A DNA stretch of 64,000 nt, from contig CAJNDS010002641.1 of assembly GCA_905221605.1 (NCBI GenBank), positions 1 through 64,000 of the forward strand. The letters are read 5' to 3'. The DNA comes from Symbiodinium natans (lineage: Eukaryota; Sar; Dinophyceae; Suessiales; Symbiodiniaceae). Below are positions 16,126 to 25,772 of the stretch, piece after piece (position 1 is the stretch's first letter; every line of letters begins with the position of its first letter). The notes under the pieces were generated by a model, which did not search any database, was not told where the DNA came from, and saw only the letters and a list, made by a program, of their open reading frames with translations. The position numbers and the translations under genes were made by a program.

Positions 16126-16675
16126 TGCCCCGGAGGTTGGCGACTTTGCCAATCCACTTGTCTGCAGTTCGTACAGGCATAGCCCGTGTGTCGGTTCCAG
16201 ACCTTCTGCCTTTTCTGAGAGAGCCGAATGGGTGAGTTTCTCCCCTGTACAGGCAGGGCTTATAGGGTAGGCAGTACAGACCAGGCAGTTCAACCTGCAG
16301 AACAATTGCCTAGGGCTTTGTACAGTGCCAAACCAGTGAGTAGCCGTTGGCCGCCGAGCTTCTCGCGGAACTGGTTAAGCCCTCAATGCTTTCTCTCGGT
16401 GATCCTGCACATAGTTCGGCCGTGTTAAGCAGGCCAAGGTCACCTCGAGAGTTTCTTTAGTGCTTTGTTAATACTTCCCGGAACTTCGGTTCCGAAGAGC
16501 CTAACCTGGCTAGCGACGCAGTCCGCTTTCGAGTGATATATGTGACCTGGCTCAAGATCTCGGCTCAACCCCGGTGGGGTGCACAGGTAGCAGAGCTGTA
16601 GCTGTGTGAACCAGCCTCGAGTCCCCTAACTGCTTTGGGTGCCAGGCCTGCTTTTTCACAGCCTTCATTTGAGCC

Positions 16676-17593
16676 ATGTCCAGAGCACCTGTGCAGTCGA
16701 GATCCTCACTGCCAGCAAGTGATGGGTTGGAGTCATCTCACCCAACTTGCTCTGCAGAGAGCCAGAAAGAAGGCACGGCCCGACTGGAGGGCGAAGCAGC
16801 CCGGCTTGGGGAACTCTTCCCTTATGCGAGTCCTCTTACGGCCGGCTGTGGAGTTTCTCCAGCCTTGGAAGACCAGGTAAGATGCTCGAGCAGCCTGGCA
16901 AATCCAGAGCGAACTTGGGCCCATAGAGCCAATTGTGGTCCCAGCCAATGCAGGACTTTCCACCAAGCACTCTGCTTTCGCTGGCATCACAAGGGCCGGA
17001 AAGAGTGGCTGCTCCTCTCCGAGGACAGCAGCGTGTATTTTGTTCGCACCAGCAAATCCGGCAAAACAGTCCGAGCCGGACCCTGTGGGCAATGGAGATG
17101 CATGGAAGACCCAGCAGAGCTCCACGGGGGAACGGGAGGCGACCCGCCCGTGCAGTGGCTTCGCCTTTTGAACTTTAATTGCACTGGCTGTGGTAACATT
17201 CCAACCCATAACCTCAACTTCTTGCCCGGTCCTGGGAAAAGGCAACCAGCGATCTTGCATGGAGAGGATGGAAGACGCATCGAGCTCTACTGTGCCCTTT
17301 GTCTAGAAAGCTTCCTAGCGTGCACGTGGAGCTGGCCGAGTTTCGACCAAGCAGTTAGGAGACCGGTGTTTCTGGACTACGCTTCCCTTGCTAACTTGCG
17401 TCAGTTAGGTCACCAAGGTACGGAGCCCGTAGAACCTTTGCTGGCGCCGCTGTCTTCTGCAGCCAGCGCACATGGCTGGACCTTCCTTGAGGAAGGGTGT
17501 TCTCTGGATCTAGACTCCCCAGAAGAAGCAGGCAACAGTGATTGGCTGGTGTGTGGCTTTGAAGACTTGGAAGACGTCCCCTGGGAGGTCTGA
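16676..17593 (+). CDS. 305-aa CxxC/CxxC protein of the tandem unit (copy 4)
   Basis: Full-length copy from ATG at 16676 to TGA. In the central part it is closer to the copy at 564 than to copies 2 and 3 (for example the HHKGRKEW segment), so copies are mosaic. Both Cys pairs and the acidic C-terminus (FEDLEDVPWEV) are kept. Four intact frames of the same length in one array make chance conservation unlikely. Function unknown. Confidence 0.65.
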   Translation: MSRAPVQSRSSLPASDGLESSHPTCSAESQKEGTARLEGEAARLGELFPYASPLTAGCGVSPALEDQVRCSSSLANPERTWAHRANCGPSQCRTFHQALCFRWHHKGRKEWLLLSEDSSVYFVRTSKSGKTVRAGPCGQWRCMEDPAELHGGTGGDPPVQWLRLLNFNCTGCGNIPTHNLNFLPGPGKRQPAILHGEDGRRIELYCALCLESFLACTWSWPSFDQAVRRPVFLDYASLANLRQLGHQGTEPVEPLLAPLSSAASAHGWTFLEEGCSLDLDSPEEAGNSDWLVCGFEDLEDVPWEV

Positions 17594-17647
17594 CCTAATC
17601 CGGCCCCAACCCACCCAAATTGCAGGAGCTATGCCCTGCCAGAATCA

Positions 17648-17666
17648 AGGGTGAGATGCTCACCCT
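17648..17666 (+). other. Perfect 8-bp palindrome, family B
   Basis: AGGGTGAG ATG CTCACCCT, just after the 305-codon ORF. The corresponding site in unit 1 is AGGG TGAGATTCTC CCCT. Confidence 0.6.
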
Positions 17667-17682
17667 CCGGAATCCCTTTGTC

Positions 17683-17703
17683 ACGGGTGAAGCTTCTCCC
17701 CGT
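17683..17703 (+). other. GAG-NNN-CTC-like hairpin, family B
   Basis: Perfect 5-bp stem ACGGG/CCCGT around TGAAGCTTCTC. Confidence 0.5.
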
Positions 17704-18476
17704 CCAATCAGCGACGGTCCTGTGAGTCCGTTCCCAAACTGAGAGTGCCATAGGGCACCACGGAGAATCTTGCATAGAATTGGATCATTTAATGATCGCA
17801 TAAGGATGCAGGTTGTAAGAATGCAAGCAGAAGTGCTCAGTCCCGGCACGTACCCAGATCCATCCGTCGGAATATTTTCGCAGTTGTTCCGATGGACACC
17901 CTGCAGGACGGACCGCCTCGATGCGGCTTTTGTTCAGCCTGACACCGGTTCGGCCCCTTTGCTCGGTCTGTGCAGCAGACCGCTGGACCGGGTTTTCGGG
18001 CTCAGGTGCTTGTGGGTCTTCCACAGGCCCAACACGGGGTTCTCGCAAACACAGCGCACGAAAGGATAACGTTAGAACCGCACCCTGAAGATCCTCACTG
18101 GTTGATGAGGGGAGGGAGGGCGCTGAGGTGTGGCAGGAACGGACGAGGATCCTAAGTACGCCGACCGTATGAGGTTTAGGGCATTTCCCTGCACCCGTTT
18201 GGGGTTACCCGTGTTTGGCCTGTCGAGGATCTCCTTTGAGATTCCTGCAGGGTGCTGTTGTTTCTCTCCGGGTGGTGCAAGCCCATCTTGGAGGAAGCCT
18301 AGCGGCAGGCGTTGTTGTTAGGGACCAATGCTTGGCTGACGGACAGCCAGAGGCACCAGATTGTGGAGGTTAAAGGCTGTGGCTCGGTGCCTGAAAGCCT
18401 GCCCAACTGAGCTGCCCAAATCAACCAAGCCCTCCCTGCGTGCAAGTGGTATGGGCTCCTTGGAGCCGCTGAGGTT

Positions 18477-18508
18477 GAGCCAGTTAGTAAGAGCGAGAAA
18501 GCTGGTTC
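18477..18508 (+). other. Conserved-loop hairpin, family A
   Basis: GAGCCAG/CTGGTTC (one G-T wobble) around TTAGTAAGAGCGAGAAAG. Confidence 0.7.
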
Positions 18509-18513
18509 CCCTC

Positions 18514-18541
18514 CCTGGTGAGTAAGTGCGAGAAAGCCAGG
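18514..18541 (+). other. Conserved-loop hairpin, family A
   Basis: CCTGG/CCAGG around TGAGTAAGTGCGAGAAAG. Confidence 0.7.
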
Positions 18542-18593
18542 TCAGCAAACGGGGCTAACAGGAGCTCAGTGCTGCTGCGGCATGAGTTCCTGG

Positions 18594-18627
18594 GGCCTAG
18601 GTTAGTAAGGGCGAGAAAGCCTAGGCC
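18594..18627 (+). other. Conserved-loop hairpin, family A
   Basis: Perfect 8-bp stem GGCCTAGG/CCTAGGCC around TTAGTAAGGGCGAGAAAG. Both arms differ from the GGCCTAAG/CTTAGGCC stem of units 2 and 3 at the same paired position, a compensatory change. Confidence 0.75.
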
Positions 18628-19328
18628 TGTGCCGGAGGTTGGCGACTTTGCCAAGCCACTTGCGTTCAGTTTAGTACAGGCATTGCCCATGTATCGGTTC
18701 CAGACCTTCTGCCTTTTCTGAGTGAGCCGGAAGTGGGTGAGTTTCTCCCCTGTACTGGCAGGGCTGATAGGGTAGGCAGTACAGACCAGGCAGTTCAACC
18801 TGCAGAACATTTTGCCTAGGGCTTTGTACAGTGCCAAACCAGTGAGTAGCCGTAGGCCGCCGAGCTTCTCGCGGCACTGGTTAGGCCCTTTTTCTTCTCT
18901 CGGTGCTCCCTGCACATAGTACGGCCGTGTCAAGCAGGCCAAGGACACCTCGAGAGTCCCTTTTCCGTGCATAGTTAATACCTACCGGAACTCCGGTTCC
19001 GAAGAGCCTAACCTGGCTAGCGACTCAGCCCGCTTTCGAGTGATATATGTGACCCTGGCTCAAGTTTCGGCTCAACCCCGGTGGGGTGCACACAGTAGCT
19101 GAGCGGTAGCTGTGGTGAACCAGCCTCGAGTCCTCAAACAGTCGTTGGGGAACAGGCCCCTTTCAACCCCAGCTTGTCCGTAGTTAGAGCCATCTGTGTG
19201 TCAGTGTAAGGTGAGTCTCTCCCTTGTTGCTAGGCTGAGCAGCAAGTGAGTCTCTCCTTGTTCCCTCCGGCCTCCGGCCTGGGGTCCCCCACACCACGGC
19301 GGGCAGAGAGCGATCTCGCACCCCCGAG

Positions 19329-19574
19329 GTGCAGCGTTTTGGGGTAGCCGAGAGGGTTCCCTTGGAGGAATCAATCAAGCCCTATTTACAAGCCGAGTTC
19401 GAGGAGCAGCCCAGTGCCCGCGACCTCACACCGGGGCAGAGGGTCACAAACCAACTCCGTGCTTTGGCTCGTTGGTCTAAGACAAGGAACGACTGGATCG
19501 TTGACGCTGGGAAACTTCTGTCGGAGGCCCGCCGGCAGAAGTGGTGTGCCGAACTCAACAAGTCCAACATCTGA
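19329..19574 (+). CDS. Small upstream ORF of the retrotransposon (copy 2)
   Basis: Same 81-codon frame as at 3067, with nearly the same protein and the same lack of an ATG. Between its stop and ORF1 this copy has about 29 extra bases compared with copy 1 (19588-19616 region), so the spacing to ORF1 is not fixed. Confidence 0.35.
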   Translation: MQRFGVAERVPLEESIKPYLQAEFEEQPSARDLTPGQRVTNQLRALARWSKTRNDWIVDAGKLLSEARRQKWCAELNKSNI

Positions 19575-19628
19575 GCCCTTCCTTCAGGCTAGGAGCCTCT
19601 GTTTTCTACTTGGCTCTTCCTGACCAAG

Positions 19629-20591
19629 ATGAGCTTCACAACCTGCGAGCATTGCTACACAGGATGGGTTCCTCGCCAGGACCTAGCTTGGTGTCCCACC
19701 TGTTGGCATTGTGGCAAACCGTGGAAAAAGAAGCCAAAGAAAACGGGGAATTGGTCCTGGGGTACTGAGAGGAAGTGGACGCCAGAGAGGGTGAGAATCT
19801 CCCCAAAAGCTCAAAAGGGCAACAGAGCTGTGAAGGCCCTAGATCAGGCATGGCAGCACCTGGATGAAGGAGCCCGGACTGCGTTAGAAGCGGCAGGCTG
19901 GACCCCGACGCACCCGCAACCACCCCCGGGCCTGGAAGCCAGAGGAGCCATGTCTGATCAAGAATACAAGGAGGCCGCACAGAGCCTGTGGAACGGAGCA
20001 GATGAAGCAGCCAAGATTCTGCTCAAGGAAGCCGGCATCGAGGAGCCCAAGGATGAGCAAATGGAGGAGGTTCCACCAAAAGTGCGACTTCAGAAAACAA
20101 TGGCGGCCTACAAACAGAACACGAATGAGCTTCGCTCGCTCATTGCCAAGAAGGTTCAGCTCCAAAGCCGCACCGAAAGGCTCAAGGAACAGTTTGAGCA
20201 GAGTATGAAAGAACTTGCAGCAATGTCGGAGAAAATCTCCCAGAAAGAGCAGGACATCCTCAAGATCCAATCTGCAGTCAAGGAGCAGGTTGAAAAGGAG
20301 GATCAACCAAAGCAGGCCGTCGAAGCCAGCAGGCTCCTAAGATGTGCCGGCATTGCCCTCACGCCTGAGCAGCAGGCGCAGCTGAACAAGCATCTCAGGC
20401 ACGAGGCTGAAGAAGGGGAGCCCCAGAAATTTCCCACCTGGAAGAAGGAGGTGGGAGTACCCGCCGAGTTGATAGGAGCTGCTTTTCCAGAGGGAACAGA
20501 GTTCGGCCCGACAAGAAGAAGATTGGATTTTCGGAGTAGCCCAACCGAGGGTCGAGCTACTCCCCTTGAAAATCAGGATGAGCACCTGTAG
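19629..20591 (+). CDS. Retrotransposon ORF1: zinc-ribbon and coiled-coil protein (copy 2)
   Basis: 320 codons, a few substitutions from copy 1 (for example Cys for Tyr in the CPTCWHC segment, giving an extra Cys near residue 25). N-terminal CxxC pairs, predicted coiled coil and acidic C-terminus are kept. It ends in the same CTG TAG GGC context, and the frame downstream is open into the ORF2 region. Confidence 0.75.
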   Translation: MSFTTCEHCYTGWVPRQDLAWCPTCWHCGKPWKKKPKKTGNWSWGTERKWTPERVRISPKAQKGNRAVKALDQAWQHLDEGARTALEAAGWTPTHPQPPPGLEARGAMSDQEYKEAAQSLWNGADEAAKILLKEAGIEEPKDEQMEEVPPKVRLQKTMAAYKQNTNELRSLIAKKVQLQSRTERLKEQFEQSMKELAAMSEKISQKEQDILKIQSAVKEQVEKEDQPKQAVEASRLLRCAGIALTPEQQAQLNKHLRHEAEEGEPQKFPTWKKEVGVPAELIGAAFPEGTEFGPTRRRLDFRSSPTEGRATPLENQDEHL

Positions 20592-20690
20592 GGCACAGGG
20601 CCACAGAGGAGTGAGGCGCGGCACTCCCTTTGGCAAGGGCCCGAAGCGAACGCGTCACAGTTTTGCATTATAGCAGGTGGATGTGCACCG

Positions 20691-23600
20691 TTGGAGCAGC
20701 CAGTTTTTCTGCCTCCTCCGGAGGGTAACAGGCTTCGGCGCCATTGGAGGCCGAAGCAAGGAGGCAAGGAGACCCAGGGCAGCCAGGGCCCTCGGTTGAG
20801 CCCTGTGGTCAAATATGTTCTCAACAGGCTGGACTCCGCCTGCAAGACTCACATGACCATGGCTCACGAAGAGCAAGCCCCAGTTCCCACACAAGGGTTT
20901 GGGGCGCAATTTTGCAGCACTCCGAATACTCTCGACTCTGACCGAGGAGCTACTCCCCTGCTCTTGCCGGCGGATACGGAGCATGAAGAGAGTTTCTCCT
21001 TCAGCACGCAGGAGCAGCCTGTTTGTGCAGAAGGTTCGGCTAGTGCAAACAAGTGGCTTTCTAGGAGTAGGAGAAAGACCACTCCCAGAAAGACAGCACT
21101 GGCCTTTGTAAAAGCGGAGTCGCCAGTCGGCCTCAGTGGCCCCAAATTCTTTCCCGCGTCCTTGCTAGACGACAGCGACATGACGCAAACCCCAGCAACT
21201 TGTACAGCTTCAGTGGGAACCAGACTACCTTCAGGGCATACTGGTCAAAAAACTAGGAAGAAGCATGTCCTTGTGGAACCACGAAACCGAAAGCAAGCCA
21301 AGCTGTGGCACAAGTTAGAGGTTCAACTCGATGGACAGCACGCCATCAGCGCCGAAGCCGAAGAGACGATCATTGAACTAGCGGAACAAGCCCCTCAGAA
21401 CGAGGGGCTCTTGGAGCACTGGACTTTGGAGCAGCTTTTCAGTTGTGCTTCTCGAGGCCCGTCGGTAGGGGTATCACCCTTGAGGATGGCTCTCAAGGAC
21501 GTGCAACAGCAGCTAAGCCTTCCCTCCAAAGAACCACTTCAAATTCGCTCTTCCAATGTCACCAGTTGGAGGGCGGAAATTGTAACTTGGCTTGACCAAC
21601 TCAAGGAGCCGGTTGTGTGCCTTCAAGAAACCCACCTTATCGGAGACTCAAGAGAGTCAGCGGCCCGGAAAGCAGCACGATGCGGCTACGAGTTGCATGG
21701 CGGGTCGGGCTCCCCTGGTCAAGGGAAAGGAGTCCTCGGAGGTACGGGGATCTTGGTTCGTAAGCATTGGCAAGCCCGTTTCTTAAATCATGTTTCTTTC
21801 GAGGGAGGCGGCTTCACTGCAGTTGCGGTCAGAACAAGACAGGCGGAGATTGCATGCTTCAGCGTCTATTTGCGGTCAGGTGTAGCGTATGATTCGCACC
21901 CAAACGCCGAAATCCTGTCCCGCCTAATGGCAAATATAAAGGCTCACTCTGGGCACTGGTTTGCCATAGGGGATTGGAATGTGGCTCCAGAGGAGCTCCT
22001 GGCCAGCAACATCCTCAGTGAACTACAAGCTTACCCGATTGTGACTGGGCAGGCTACGTGTGATAGCGGCAACGAACTTGACTACTGCATCTGCAGCAGC
22101 AAGCTCAGGAGCATCTCCAGCATTGCAGCAGATTGGACTGCCCCACATCGGCCCCACTCTAGCCTGATCCTCACTTGCGATACGATGGGGGGCCAGTGTA
22201 AGGTTTTCCAGCTTCCTGCGTATGGACCTGTTGGTGAAGTGGCAGGGTGCAGCAGGAAAATGCCGTGCATCACGCATATCAAGTGGATGGGGCGTGAGAT
22301 TTCTGATGAAGTCTCGCTGGCATTTGCCGCCCTGGCCCAAGAGTGTTCGGCAACGGTGTGTCCCGAAGAAACCGCAGTCCGGGGCATCACCTTGTCATTG
22401 AAACACGGTCGACTTATGGCCCCGTCCAAAGTCTATCAGTACACGGACAATCATGCCAAATGGCAGAGGCTGCAGGTCTGGGCAAATAAAACCCCCCACA
22501 AAATCATCAAAGCCGAAGAGCTCGAGCACCTGTTGTCAGGCCTGACTGATTCCGAGGCCCAGGAAATCAATGGCGACAAACAGGCAAAGATCAAATCCCT
22601 TCTCGCCGGGGAGGATGACATCGACACCCGCAAGTGGATCGAGGACGAAGCCTCAAGGGCCCTCAAGGAGCACGTCCGTTGCGACAAGGAGCGTTACAAG
22701 GAGTGGCTAGACGGCGCCGTACAGAAAGGAATGCGGCCTCTCTTCCGCGCCATGAAAAGCCATGAATCTGGCCTTGATAGGCCTTTCCAAACAATGGAAC
22801 CCATGCTCCGTCCATACTGCCGATTGGCCCAGTGGCAACCGATTTGGCAAGGAGAGTTCGAGCCTGTTCCAACCGTTTTTCCCCTACTGCACGCAGAAGC
22901 TAAGCGAGAGGCCGAGCTACTCCCTCCGCTAGACCCACTGGCAATTATGCTCCGCATCAAACGTCTGCCTCTGAAAGCCCCAGGACCAGATGGATGGACG
23001 ATTCCCTTCCTTAAAGCCCTGCCTGAAAAACGGGTCGAGGATCTCACCCAATTCTTTCACCTTGTGGAAAAAACCGGCCAGGCCCCGCATCAGTGGTGTA
23101 CCACACAGGTCACCATGCTTGTTAAGTCGGTAGAAATCGAACGCCCGATTGCACTATGCCATGTGGCGTACAAGCTTTGGACCCAAGCCAGGTACAACCT
23201 GGTGGCTGAATGGATGGCCCGCTTTGAGCTTGTAGCTCCGTGGGACGCGGCTCGTCCAGGACAAGCTTGTTTGGACATTTCAGTCCGCAGAGTCTTCCTC
23301 TCCGAAATTAGCCGATCGAGAGGTTTAAGTCGGGTGAGTATCTTCATCGACCTCACTACTTTTTATGAGACAGTGGAGCACGAGCTGCTGATCCAACAAG
23401 CCAAAATCCTGGGTTTCCCCCAGGTCGTCCTCAATATAGCGCTCCAGATATATCGAGGCGAAAGACTGATCTCTTCCGAGGGTCGAGTTTCTCACCCCAT
23501 ATGGGCCAGCAGGGGCATAATGGCAGGCTGCCCCATTGCCCCTGCCTTGGCAAAGTTGGCGTTGTTTCCCACTTGCCAGAAGGTTTACCAGTCGAACCAG

Positions 23601-25769
23601 ATCCAGTCCATGGATGTATGGCTGGATGACATCTCAGTCGATGTCGAGCACCGCGAACCGCAGGCAGCAGCAAGGCAGGCACTTGCAGTGTTCCGCATGC
23701 TTCAGTTGGAGCTAGGAGCAGCCAGGCTGCAACTTAGCATCCGGAAGCCTTTGTATGCTCGAATGGGTCTGCGGAAAAAGAGCTCCGTATCAGGAGAAAG
23801 GTCAAAGAGCCGCAGGTGCAAAGTCTCGTCAAAGACTTGGGGGCGGATTCGTCTGGAGGCAGAAGGAGGCGGGTAAAGACCTCAAACAGCCGCATTCAGA
23901 AAGCGGTCAAGAGGAGCGCCAAACTTCATCGGTTAGGGCTAGGCCAGAAAAAGCATGCGATTCGCGCTTTTAAAACCAGCGCCTTTACGGCGGGCACCTG
24001 GGGGCATCAGGCCCAAGGGCTGTCTCCAAAGAGAATGAAGGTGGTGAGGGGAATGGCGGTGTCCCACTCCACCAGACTGGCGCTTGGTTCAGCGGACGTG
24101 GTCTTTGATATGGGCGAGTTTAATGTTCAAGACCCGGTTATCCGCATCGTTCTGGAACATTGGGACAGCCTAAGCCGATGCGTAGCCATCAATGGCCCGT
24201 GTGCGCCACGCATTCAACAAGCATGGGGGGTAACGTGGAAAAGACTTGCGCGAGCGGCTCACCCCTGGAGACTAGCAGCTGGCCCGATTGCCGCTATGGT
24301 GTGCTATCTTCGCGACATGGGTTTTGAAGCTCCCGCCATGGAAGTATGGTCGAGGCCAGACCTCACCATTAGACTCGAGTGGGGAAACGCCAGAACAGCA
24401 CAGCAGGTGAAGGAGCAGCTGCGAGGAGCCATGCTGCGCGATCGTTGGGGGCGAATTGCAAGCCAGCACGGCGGCGGAGGAGCCGAGCAAGGCTTAGACT
24501 GGACGACCCACAGGAGCCTGCTGAAAAAAGCCAAAGGGAACACTCTAAAGGTAACAGGGCTACGCATGGTCTGGCAAGGCGCTGTAGCCTTCAATGGACA
24601 TGGCGGGCACGCGGTGTGCACGAGGTGTGGTGGGGCCAACTCGTTTGTGCATGCGCTCCACACTTGCCCTGCGTGGGCAGCGCACGATATTGGCCCCGAC
24701 CCTGAGTGGAGGAGTAGGGTGGATGCACCAGAATGCTTCTGGTTGAGAGGACTAGTCCCAGCCCCGCTTACCAAGCACCCTGACCACCCTCCCTCTCTCC
24801 TCGAAACCCGTGTTGAAGGAAACCTCGAAGAAGCGGCACAGAGCTGCCAATCAGTCTGGTTTGGTACGGACGGATCAGGAGGACCACAGGCCTCCGATCC
24901 CAGGCTCAGAATGGCAACCTGGAGCTTAGTTGCCATACAGCGCAAGGATGGCCATCTGCCGGCATGCTGCTGGCAAGGCCCGGAGCCGGATCCGGCCTAC
25001 AAGATTGTAGGGTATGCGGTGGGGGTCCTTCAGGTAGGTTTCACGGTAAATGACGCTGAGTCAAAGGCACTTGATTTCCTTTTGGGCTTGTCCAACCAAA
25101 ACAATTTTGTTGCCTGCGATAGCAAAATTGCGCTCACTAGACTTAAAAACCCCAACGCCCATTTCCTTTGGCCAAGTATTTGGACCGCAGGTCAGGACGA
25201 CCGAAATAGATTGAAACCGGTCTGGACAAAAGGGCACTTAACCAAAGAGGAGCACGCAGCCAGGCATGGCACCGGCTCCTCATGGGCCTGGGAAGCCAAC
25301 AGACATGCAGACTGGCTGTGCGGTCAAAAGGCAAATGAGATTTTGTCACAAGTGCATGTGGCAAACGTCAGGCAAATTGACAGCACTGCACGAGAGATAA
25401 AAGTGTGGAGTTTTCCAAGCTGTCAGAATCCTAAAGGCCAAACCGGGATGTCAAGGCAGGTGCAGTCAGGTCTGCAAGAAGCCTAACAGCAAATTCCAAG
25501 AAGCCCAAAAAAGAAGCCTAGACCCCAAGGCTGGCGTGAAAGCCTTCTTCGGCTTGAGGCAGAGTTGCTCGCCCCATCCCGCAGCCGTTGTGCCTTCAAA
25601 CACCAGTGCATGTGAAGCAGTGGCAAGTAGCAGCACAGGAGAGTCTCTCCCTCAGATTCCTCCTTTGCCTCCCCAGACCACACCCGCTTTTCCCAAGTCT
25701 AAAGCCAAAATTAAAGCCAAAGCAAAAAAGGATGGCCTGACACAAACCGCTCTCTCTTTTAGGAAGTGA
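20691..25769 (+). pseudogene. Retrotransposon ORF2 (copy 2), frameshifted and deleted
   Basis: The first part (to 23876) covers endonuclease and RT with all motifs, including FIDLTTFYE and WLDDISVD. A 4-base deletion near 23748, relative to GTCCGCTTTTG in copy 1, throws the frame into a stop. The correct frame resumes at about 23816 through the RNase H domain. Near 25398 about 390 bases present in copy 1 (about 9115-9504, the linker and first Cys cluster) are missing, shifting the frame again; the original frame returns for the last ~78 codons (25536-25769). No single protein spans RT and RNase H in this copy. Confidence 0.85.
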
Positions 25770-25772
25770 GCT

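Larger units (their letters stand above)
14042..16546 (+). repeat. 2.5-kb tandem unit 3
   Basis: Near-identical to unit 2, including the TGGCTCAAG-led 5' segment at 14042-14122, the 305-codon ORF, three family-A hairpins and the TGATATATGTGAC end at 16534-16546. Confidence 0.75.
16547..19053 (+). repeat. 2.5-kb tandem unit 4
   Basis: A more diverged unit than 2 and 3. It begins C then TGGCTCAAG after the previous 13-mer and ends with TGATATATGTGAC at 19041-19053. The 305-codon ORF is intact. Hairpins near 17648 and 17683 are perfect here but imperfect in other units, and the three family-A hairpins at 18477-18627 show paired substitutions. Confidence 0.75.
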
